Part shown: positions 38,201 through 50,200 of the stretch, in pieces | Position numbering within the stretch: the stretch's first letter is position 1 | Layout of the letters: each line of letters begins with the position of its first letter | Origin: Cyrtodaria siliqua | Taxonomy: Eukaryota; Mollusca; Bivalvia; Adapedonta; Hiatellidae | Reading direction: 5' to 3' | DNA length: 64,000 nucleotides | Assembly: GCA_037043455.1 (NCBI GenBank) | Contig: JAWPHD010000140.1 | Span: 372,001-436,000, forward strand | Translations under genes and position numbers: made by a program | Notes under the pieces: model-generated | The model's input: the letters and a program-made list of their open reading frames with translations, nothing else | Told to the model about the DNA's origin: nothing | Databases searched by the model: none

Positions 38201-41200
38201 TAGTTCTGGGTCATCAGTAAGTATTTTAGACGTTATTCAGTTCACTATTCGATGTTCCTTTGCTAGTTCTGGGTCATCAGTAAGTATTTTAGACGTTATT
38301 TAGTTCACTATTATGTGTTCCTGTGCTAGTTCTGGGTCATCAGTAAGTATTTTAGACGTTATTCAGTTCACTATTCGATGTTCCTGTGCTAGTTCTGGGT
38401 CATCAGTAAGTATTTTAGACGTTATTCAGTTCACCATTTGATGTTCCTGTAAAGTGTCTGGGTCATCAGTAAGTGTTTTAGACGTCGTTCAGTTCACTGT
38501 CAGGTGTTTCTATAATGTTTATGGACAAGCTGTAAGTGATTTTAACACGATTCAATTCACTGTTCGATATTCCTGTGATATTTATGGGTCACTGGTGAAT
38601 GTTTTAAAAGTTATTCAGTTCATTACTAGATTTTTATATGATGTTTCTGGATAACCGGTAATTGTTTTTAAAGTTATTCAGTTCAATGTCTGATGTTGGT
38701 ATGATGTTTTTGGGTAACCGGTTATTGTTTTTTAAAATTATTGGGTTCACTGTCTGATGTTGGTGTGATAATTCTGGGTAACCGGTAATTGTTTTAGAAG
38801 TTATTCTGTTTTCTGATAGGTGTTCCTATGATATTAATGGTACACCGGTAAGTGTTTTAGAAGTTATGCCTATTCAGTTTACTTTTAGATGTTTCTATGG
38901 TGTTCATGCGGTACCTGTACGTGTTTTAGTCGTTATTGAGTTCATTGGTCGATGTGCCTATAATGTTTTTTGGTAACAGGTTATTGTTTTAAAAGTAGTT
39001 AATAATATCTATCCTAAGGAACTTCAACTCAACAAAGCTAACATTTCTGATACTGTCGCTTCTTTTCTTGATTTATATCTCTCTATTGAAAATGGTGAAA
39101 TAATTAGTAAAATGTATGGCAAGAGAGATGATTTTAATTTTGATATTGTTAATTATTCCCATTTAGATGGGGATGTTCCCTAGCTACTTCTTATGGGGTC
39201 TATGTTTCTCAACTTATTCGTTTCTCTAGAACTTGCAGTCGTGTTGAGGAGTTTAAAATTCGTAATATTTGTATAACTAAAAAGCTACTCCAGCAGGGCT
39301 ACAGGGCTTAAAATATTTATCAAGAAGGTTATGACCCAATCATTTTGCAACGTACTGCATATTTAGTGGTTGACCCATTTACAGTTCGCCACTATGCTTT
39401 CCTCTTTGATTGTGTGATGACCAGACAGATTGTGGACTCTATGATGACGTTTACCTAAATACTTATAGGACGGTAGCGTTTGATGCTTGTCTTTAATCTT
39501 GACTTGTCGTACCCTTAACGATTTGTTTTCTTGTTGCTTAATTCAATGAGTACTTACTTTGTGGCTTTTTAGGCTTTTGTTTTTTATATAATATATATAT
39601 AAACATGACCATTTATGTGTTTTACTTATATTGCCTATTAACGCTGTCTTTTGTGTTAGAGATTATAACCTGGCGGGGATATCGTTATTTACACTGTTCC
39701 GTTTATGGGGATGACAATAGGGTAAGAATGAGGTTTGGTGCACCTTAGAACCTTGTTTAACACCCCCCCCCCCCCACCCCCCAGCGGCTTTTTTTGCCAC
39801 TGATCGTTCCAAGGCGGTGTCCCTAATGTCAACCCTAGTGTGTTTGTGATGTCTTATCTTTCCTTTTATTCATCTTTATATATAGTTGTTCTTTGTTTCT
39901 ATGTGTGTTTGTTGTTGACTGTCGTCCTTAAATGCTACTTTTCCTGTTCGATTTTTATATCTGCTTTTATTCAGTTCCCTGTTCGATGTTTTTGTGTAAC
40001 CGGTAAGATGTTAATGAGTCACTGGTTAATGTTTTTGACGTTATTCAGTATACCGGCCGACGTCAAGGTCACCGGTATGTATCGTAGACGTCATTCAGTT
40101 CATTGTCCGATGTTTCTGTGAATGTTAATGGTACACCGGTAACTGTTTAGATGTTATTCAGTCCACTGTTCCTATGATGTTTCTGGGTCACATAATTTAG
40201 ATGTTATTCTCTGTTATTCGATTCAATGCTCGACTTTCCTATGATGTTTATGTGTCACTGGTAAATGATTTAAGTCATTCTTTAGTTAATTCAGGAATGA
40301 TACAGGTTTGATAAGCAACACATAGACAATAGGTTATTCTAAAAGCGCTTTCAAGTATACACTTTCGTTGAACTTAAAGTTCTGGATGTTAAAAATTCAC
40401 AGTAGGAAAACGCAACTGTACTTCCAATGGAAGTTGTGTTGAAATATTGCGCAATATCACGACATCTGTTAGAGGTGCCCAATTGATGCCGGTAAGAACC
40501 TTGTTTATTGGTAGATTTTCAGAAAATCGTTGATTACAGTTTATTACTGAGTCCCTAATTGTAGTCCAGAATATACAAACACTTGTTTTAGACAATGCAT
40601 AATTTTTCTCTCCACGACACTTGACAATCGTAAAAAAGTTGTAAACAATTGCTTATTTTGTTCAAACGAGGTACGATTGTATCAGCTTTTGAATGTCATG
40701 TTAGAAATAAACCACAGACCTTGAAAATGTGGGGTTCATTAGCAGGTATTTGTGAGCTTATAACGATAGAGAAATGTTTCTGTCAAAACATGGTGTACTC
40801 ATAGTTGCAATTTTTTAAATATTCACTGTCTGGTTGGAAAAACAAAGGTCAGTTGGACAAAGGCCTTACCAAGCTATAAACGTATTATATCAGTTTGGCA
40901 GTCAGTTCCCACTATATATTGCATATTAAATAACAGTAGTATTTTATTTCAACCCTAGTTGCCTGAAATATAAAGAAGTATTTAGGATGTTTTATTCTGT
41001 ATATCGAAGTTTATATATATGCCCCAGTGCGTTGCAAATTCATCATTGTCCAACGGTTATAGTTATGTTTACTAAACAGTGAGTCACTGAGCAATAATAT
41101 AATGTTATACCGAAATCAATAATGGTCTTGTTCAACAAATATAGGATATGACGTACGGACGGACTTAGCAGTTACTTCTACATGACAACTCACCGCATAC

Positions 41201-44200
41201 AAATGGGATAATAAACAGACTAACAGAAGTTGCCACTGATACTCATTGATTTTTCAATATATGTCAGTTATTTTTTATTGAAATTATTTTGGATTGACAC
41301 ATCTTAAGTGGAGTCCACATTGTGGGTAAAAACATTCGTAAACATGAAAAATGTATTAACTTTCTCCGTTATCGGTTTCATATTGAACATGCTTTAACCC
41401 CAACTAGGAGTACAAACCTTTGGAAGCTCAACGCAACTACAATACACCGAAACCTGCAACTATGAGTATAGTAAATATGGATAGTACGATCCATTTCAAC
41501 CACACAAACTAGCTATATTAACAAGAAACCGAGTGTACCTATACTAATTTCCACTTTTCTTAGATGTTAATGTTATTTTTGGTGTGTGGTTTTATAAAAA
41601 TAATCATAAATCGACCATTTTTTTGTCAAATGTTTACACCCGGTAGACACAATTTTCACTTGTTGTCGATGTTTTCATTTGATTTTTTTGACTTTTATAC
41701 GGCATTCTAATGAACGTGCTTCCGCAAGAGGCATCATCAAAGTATGTAAATCTGCCAGTATACAAGAAACCTCGTCAAAAAGGTCGCAAAATAACTGCTT
41801 ACCAAAAGGTAACACTGTAACACCTCACAAACATCGCTTCACATCGAATCCATCGATTCACAAAACACAACTTCCGTTGGGAGTACAGTAGTGGTCGACT
41901 ACTGTGAAATTAAAGTAGGACGGTGTTCCCTAATATTGAAATAGATCTAATTACTGCTTATGGTTAAAATAAGTACCAACTATTGCAACAGTCTCAATTG
42001 TTCCTGATATTCAATTAGTTCAATATATGTGATTGCCATTTTATTCAGGACCATCGGAATATCGTGGCGGTATTTATGCAAACAATAGTTCGTCCGTCAG
42101 TATCGCGGTATTTAAACATTCGCACATTTTGGAAATTCAGAAAATAAAATTGAAATTTTTTTTACTGATAAGTTCGTCGAGGATTTGCTTTCTAAAAAGA
42201 AGTCAAATATATGTTTGAAAAGTGTAAACAATTCATTTAGTCAATGATATGTGTTGATAGTCAAACAAAGATACATGCATGGACACATGGAGATAGTAAA
42301 AGTTAACCCAACCGCAGAAAACTATCATTAAAAATGTTCCCATATTTTAAGCGAATTAATTCAGTATGTTTTATTTAATAGATTTTACATTTGAATTTAA
42401 AATACGTTTTCGATGTTTTTCAAATAAAGTAAGAGTAGACAACTATGAAACTATTTTAATGCACAGGCTTTGTTTTGACATATAACATTGACGTTTTTCC
42501 ATTTATAGGCTGAGGACTTTGTGGATATTAGGATTAAAATCGTTGATTCCAACGATAATGCGCCTCAGTTCGAGAAACTACCATATTCTGTCAATATCAA
42601 GGAGGTGAGTGAATAATATATTAATTAATATATTCCGAACAATATTTGCTGGTATCTAAATGGCTACTGACAAATAGAGATACTCTTATTATCTAAAAAC
42701 CCGAGTCTAGATTCTACTTATGCAGGTCGTCCGGTTTCTTGTTTAACAAATATCGCATGCCGATAATTGTTCAAACAAACATCGGTTAAGATGTTTGAGG
42801 TGGGGTGGGGCGGGTGAGCAAAAGGGTGTCTCATAACTTGATAACAGCAAATTGAATTTGATGATAATAAAAACAAATAATTAAAAACGCTATAAACAGT
42901 TAATATAATCAAGTTTACGACACGTGGGTCGCCAACAACATACATGTATAACATTAAATTAACGAATAACAGATAGCAGTTAATTTTATTTAAACCCAAC
43001 AGATAACAAATATAAATTTCGTCAATAACAGCTTATCAGAAATAACCCTCCCACGGCCCCTACGACCCCACACCCTTCTCCTCAATATTGTCAAAGAGAT
43101 TACACGTTGTTATGGAAACAGAGTTTGGTAATCAAGCCTTTATCATGATTTATCGAGGTACATCATTAAAGAAAAGAGTTTGACATATATTTTACATTTA
43201 TTCAGAACGAAATGATACGTGATTTACGATATTTCTAAAAACGAAGCATAACTGTAAGTCAAAGCATAATGAAAACAAAAACACACATCGTAAGATATAG
43301 TAATTGATGTTGGTTCATCCAAAACCAGAGGGAAAAAATAACGCCGCTTGTAATTTAATTTTAATACAATGCAAATACACGATACATTACGGTAGTGAAA
43401 AAAGGCTACATGCTGTAACTCGTGTTCTCATAGATTATTAAATTATCAGCTGCCGCCAGTGAACAATGTTTCTGCCGATACCCTAAACCATTTCAAAGAG
43501 AAACATGCAGCACAGCTGCTTGACAAAAATGCTTTAGTATCAATAAAAGTAGATACATATTTCGAAAAGGAAACGGAGCAATCATAAACGCAGTCAACCA
43601 AAACACAACAACAAAGTTACATCGATGAATAATCATTTAGACGTTTAGTAAATGTCATCACAAACAAAATAGTTGACACTAGGGGTACCGCCTTGGAACG
43701 GTCAGTGGCAAAAAGGAAAAAGGCCACTGGGTTTTTAATCAGGTTTGAGTTTGCAACAAACCTCACTGTTACTCTATTGTCATCCAAATAAACCGCGACT
43801 GTATATAGGGGGCACTCCTCAGTTTCGCATGAATGTCCATGGTGTAAATCAGAAAGAAATCAACTAAGCATCTTTTAGGTCCATGGATGGTCTTTATAAT
43901 AATTATGAAGCACATGTTTGATGTTTTTTTCAGTTTTGATTACTTCTAAGTTTATTTTGGTGTATTGGAATATTCATTCTTTGGGTTTTTTGGAGGCTAT
44001 AAATAGAAAAATGTGAACCAATCAAAAACTTCCTAAAAGTACTTAAAATGGCTGATTTTCACTGACGAGGAGATCAGCATGGAATAACTTTTTTAAAATG
44101 CCGGACTAGGTATGTAAAATTTAGCATTTTCTGATATGCAAGAGCATTATGAGTGCAGACATGACCCTGATATGTGTAGGAATTTTTTTTTTTTATTTAA

Positions 44201-47200
44201 TGACATTTGAAATATTGCTAAAATTGCATTTTTAGCATGTTTTAAGGGGTGGGGTAATCTTAAAGAAATGGGACTAAAGTTGTACAGAAAATGCGTTTCG
44301 ATACTTTTATTTGGTATGGAAACATGGGTAATTTTAGTGTCTTCTAAGAAATGTATGACACAGTGATGTTGTGATTTACTTTTGCTCAAGGATTCAGGCT
44401 AAGAGCTTGTCATGGGTTTGATGATTGAGAAATGTACATTAAACTGTGGAGTGCCCCCATAAGGAAATCCTCGCCATGTTTTATCCTCGAACAAACAAGA
44501 CAACATTACTATGCTATAAAACATAAAGATGATCATGTATATATGAATATAAATAAACAAATAAATAAACAAAAGCCTAGAACGCCACAAGTCAAGTACT
44601 CATTGATTTTGCAGAAGCCAGAGCATCAAGAAAATAAACCGTTAGGGCCACGGCAAGACAACATTTATGATAAACATTTAACGTCACCTTTAGGTAGACG
44701 TCATCATCGTTTCCACAATCTGCCCGGTCATCGTAAAGCCAAAGAGAAAAGCATAATGGCGAACTGTAAATGGGTCATCTGCTAAACATGCGCAACATTG
44801 CGCTGAAAGATGAAACTATTTTAAATAGTGAGTCATACTTTACAATTTGAATTTGACTATGCCAGAATATTCATTTCCCTCTCCCCTTAAATAGAGAAAT
44901 CCAGGAGAAGTGGGTGGAAGTTAGATACTTCTAACTAGGATCTAGGATCCAGATCTAGGGAGGAGTATGGGTCCCATTTTAAGATTTTATGGAGACGGCG
45001 TCTGAAAGAAAGGCTATGAGCAGACTAAAACCCCAGCGGCCTTTTTTTGCCACTGACTGTTGCAAGGCGGTATTGTCAACCCTTTTTGTGTTTCTGACGT
45101 CATATGCCTTTATTCTTTGTTAACACTGCCAGTGTTTTTGGGTTTACTGTGTTCTGTGAAAGCTGCTTTTCCTGTTCGATTTTTATACTTATTCTTCTTC
45201 GGTGAGGTGGGTATCCAGAAAGGCTTTTCGGTGAGATGGGATGATAGACATGAAGGTAGCAACTTGGGGGAGGGGATAGATGGTAAGCGATATTTTTCGG
45301 GGATGGGTGATGGTGTGTTATTTGATATTTGTGGTTTCCAGACTGGGTCCTTGGTCAAAATAATCTTTCTTTATTTAAGAAGAAGAGAAATTCGGCGGGG
45401 TTTAATTTTTAACTCGTCATCCCATAATCTCTATTGGCCTTCGGCGGAATTATAGCCCTTAACAGCAGAGTTATGGCTCTTGATTTCCTGAAAAATGCCA
45501 TATTCTGTCAATCTAGCACCTTCATTTATTATTTGATCTTTACTAAACTTGCACAGATTGTTAATATTAATGAATGCTCGGAAGAGTTTGAAAACCAACC
45601 AAATGGGATTAGTAACAGCAGAGTTATGGCCCTTATTTTTTCTGAAAAAAATAAATATTTTGCCTTGTGAACACTTTAACACCTTCATTTATTATTTGAT
45701 CTTTACCAAACTTATATAGATTGTTAATATCAATGTAAGCTCAGACAAGTTTGAAAACCAGCCAAATCGTATAAGTTACATTTGAGTTACGGCCCTTGAT
45801 TCAGTTAAAAATGCCGTAGTTTGCCTCATTAAGACGATAGGGCTTTCATTTGGACAGATTTTAATGAAACTGTGTAGGGATGATCAGTACCAAATCTAGT
45901 TATGTATTTCGTCACCGTGTTCCAGTTGAATGATTTTTGGCAGAAGTATGGCTCTTTAAAGGTTTTAATACACAAACTTTTTCCGGACTTTTTTCCTGCC
46001 CCCCCCCCTAGCCGGATTTCAGAGAAACTTTGCAGAGATGATCAGTACCAGGCCTGGTGGTGCACATCATCACTATGTTCCGCTTGAATGATTTTTGGCT
46101 GAGTAATGGCACTTTAAATGTTTTACTTCACACACTTTTTCTGGACTATTTCTCTTGAACCCTTGGCTGGATTTCAACGAAACTTTGCAGGGATGATCAG
46201 TATCGAGCCTAGTTATGCATGTCATCGAAATATTCAGTTGAACGATTTTTGGCTCAGTAATTGACCTTTAAAGGTTTTAATACACACATTTTGCCCGGAC
46301 TACGTTCTCCTGAACCCCTGACCGGATTTCAATGAAACTTTGCAGGGATGATCAGTACCAGGCCTTGTTGTGCATGTAATCGCCGTTTTCCGGTTGAATG
46401 GTTTTTGCGGAGTTATAGCCCTTAAAAGTTTTTTGATACACAAACTTTATCCAGACTTGTCTCTTCTGAACTCCTGGAAGAATTTCACGAAAGTAAGAAA
46501 CTTTGCACTTCTCAGGCGACGATATGTAATATCCGTACTAATCATTATATCTGATTTTCAGGCGTTACCTGTTCAATCAACCGTATTTGATGTTTCTGCC
46601 ACTGATCTGGATATCAGCACAAACAAGGATATATCCTTTGCCATACTGACTGGAGCAACGTTTGTAGGTTGCATAACTTAAACATTACTTAAACAATAAA
46701 ATAATACGTATGTATTTCAAATGTTTTACACTGACTTATATGTACAAAATATTACAAAGATATTACACAGATATCTTCTCCAAAGCCACAAGACTGAGAG
46801 CTACCAATTTGTTTTCAAAACCACAAGGCAAATAGATAGTTGAAATGAAAAGTAACATTTCAGTTGTCTCTTTGGCCTAATGGTTATGTATACGGATTAT
46901 CAATCCGGAGGTCTCGAGTTCGAATCCCGTGTTGTATTTGTCAATGATTAGGACCGTGATGTTTTTTAACATCGATGTTGCTACAACGAACGACGGATTA
47001 AAAGTGATGTCCTGGTTTAGGTTTCTCTCCTTATATACGGGTTTACTGACATGTGTCAAAAGATTGCATTTAGTAGTAAACCAAACGAAAAACCCTCCAA
47101 TTTGATTTAGGTATACGCCCACTGGCCAGTGGCCTACTTTGCCACTGACCGTTCCAAGGCGGTAGCCCTATTGTCAACCCTTTTGTGTTTGTGATGTCGT

Positions 47201-50200
47201 TTGCTTTTATTATTACTTTTGCCTTCTTGTTTGTCTGTTTGCGTGTTTGTTTCTGTGTTTTGTGGTTGACTGTCCTCCTTGAATGCTATTTTCCCTGTCC
47301 GATCTTTTTATATTTCTTTATATAGAGCTACAGTATCTTTAAGTTTGCAATAGTTATTACATCTATTGACACATGAAATAATAGTAAATACAACTTAGAG
47401 TTAACGGATCAAAGATACATAATTTCCTATCATGCATGAAATATGACTTTATCCGACGGGTCGCGTGTTCTACATAGACTTTCATAGAAAAACAATTTTT
47501 AAAACATCTTGTTCTCTGAAAGCACGAGAGCTAGGTTTCTCGTATAGTACACGTAGATGATTAGGCTTATGGTACTCTATGACAACACCCCCACCCCCCT
47601 CCCCCCACCCACCCGAATTTCGTTTTTTGCCATTGGCCGTTCCAGTACTGGTCATCCCTCTTTTGAGGTGTCGCATACCTCGCGTTTATTGTTTATTGTG
47701 GTTGGTTGTTTGTTTTGATTGAGTGAGTTGTTTAAATCCATTTTCTGTTCGACGTTTACACCTACATTTGTTAAATGGTGACACTTGGGTTAAATTCTGC
47801 CGGGCTTCAGGGGTCACTGTTATCCACAGAGTTGTTAAGGAATTTCCTTTTATAATGCTCTCTGAACCCACAAGGCGTTTGTCTGTTTGCGTGTTTGTTT
47901 CTGTGTTTTGTGGTTGACTGTCCTCCTTGAATACTACTTTCCCTGTCCGATTTTTTTATATTTCTTTAGAGCTCTAATATATGCATATAGCATCGGATTA
48001 TGGTCTTTCTCCATATTTGCTGAAATGGTAACCCTGAGGACAATTTTTGCTCTGCCCTAGACGTCATAATTATGTTGTAGATACTTGTATAGAGAAATAC
48101 TTGAAAAACTTCTCTTTTCTGAAACCACACAAGCCTTGGCTCTAATATATTTGCATGTAATGGCATTCGCTTATATTTCGTATAGAAGTATATAGAAAAA
48201 ACCTTTGTCTCTCTTTTTCGCTTAAAGTATAATGGCTGCATTTTTGACAGTTTGTGTGTATCATTGGATCGAATTACTGAAACTGAATTAATATACACAA
48301 TGGCTGAAGTGTTAATATTGGCTCAACCTATGTGCTAGTATACGCCCCCCACCCCCCCCCCCCCCCCACCCCCCACCCCACCACCACACACACATACACA
48401 CACACACCTCCCCAACGTCATTTATTGCCACTGACCGTTCGAAGATGGTAGCCCTATTGTCAACCCTTTCATGTTTGTGCTCTCATATCCTGCCTTTTAT
48501 CCATGTTTATAAGTATCTATTGTCTGTTTCTGTGCGTGTTTTTGGTTGACTCTGGTCTTGAATGCTGTATTTCCTGTTCGACTTTTATATCTGTTTTATA
48601 TAAAATATAGGAAAAAAGTTATCCCGCTTCTTTTCGGAAACTGTAATGGGTGGATTTCTGATAGTTTGCATGTAGCACTGGATACTGTTACTGAACTGAA
48701 TTATGGTTCTACATAGGAACTATTGTATTTTTATATAAAAATATATATGGACAACCTTAATTAAAATTCTTCTGAAACAGTTATGGTTACAGTTATGGTA
48801 TTTTGCATGCAATAATAGTGCTATACTGTTTTGTGGCTTCAATATAAGACTATTTTATCTCACCCTCTTATGTTACAGTTGCAAGTGTCAACAATATGAC
48901 TGACTAGGTTATGAGGTGAATTATTTAGGATCCTGAGACCCTATTGCTTTAACAATAGTCTTGATTTATTTCTTCTCTCATTATACGAAGTTTAATTTAT
49001 AAAACGTGTAATTGATAGCATTTGTGTTGTTTATTTCAGAATGGTCAGACTTTATTCATCATGCCGGATTCTGGTATAGGATTTATTCAATTGTCAAATA
49101 CGCTAGACTACGAACAACTGATTGCAAGTAGTAATACACAGTTCAAAGTCGTAATCACCGCTAAGGTATAGTTTTGTTCACGGGAGACAGGCCGATATTA
49201 ATGTCCATTTTATATGCATTATAAGAAAACAAGCTTCTGTAACGTTGCCTTTCTTGTTCTTCCTAACCCTTGCCTTCATTAAGGTAAACTAATATTGTTA
49301 TTTATTATTTCATACTTTTTAGAATAATGGAGAATTTACGCTAGTCTTTTAAAAATCGTCATAACAACTCAACACTGAATAGAACTATATTCTCTAAAGT
49401 AGCTTTACCTCAGTCAACACTATAGCTTATTGACAATAGTAGTTCATGCAGTGTTGTTAAATTAGACTAGCATGCATAACATTTGAATACTTCATATTTT
49501 GGCAAGAAGGATTCCACTTTCCGAAAATGCGGAGTTAAAATAAATTGTTTACAGAAGTTATAGTGACTTATATTAAATTTTGACTACACAACATGGACAG
49601 ATTGTTTTAAAAATAATAAGGATAGCAATAGAGCAAATGTGCCTTGTTTAATACTTCAGGACAATGCCGTAGCCCCACTGGTACCGCAGACTTCCACAGC
49701 AACAGTAACCATCAACGTGGAGGATAGTGATGACCTTCCGCCAACATTTTATCACCCAGAATGCAGGGCCCTTACCAACATCTTGTACGCTTGTGATGGA
49801 GTACAATATAGTGCATCTGTTGTTTCGGGAATTTTGGTGAGTCATATACACAAACACCAAACACTAAGGAGCAATGCTGAGTCATGTACACCAACACCAA
49901 ACAATAATGAGCAATGTAGTTATGTACACAAACACCAAACACTAATCAGCAATGGTGAGTCAAGTACACAAACACAAAACAATAATAAGCAACAGTGAGT
50001 CACGTATAAAAACACCAAACAATAATGAGCAATGGTGAGTCACGTAAACAAACACACAATAATGCGCAACAGTTTTAGAAGCATAAAACATGTCTTATAT
50101 GTTGACATTGACACAAATTAATATGTTTTATTTATATATTTTTCAATCACAATATTTTTATATTAAAGAAAATATACGAAACATAGATAATCTACCTCTA

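Noticed and set aside
46863..46937. Functional tRNA gene with ATC anticodon
   Set aside because: Acceptor arms do not pair and the T stem is poor; the retroelement tail downstream favours a SINE.
48345..48410. Telomere-like or regulatory C-rich tract
   Set aside because: The C/CA run sits at a recurrent position inside retroelement tails and is explained as a microsatellite expansion.
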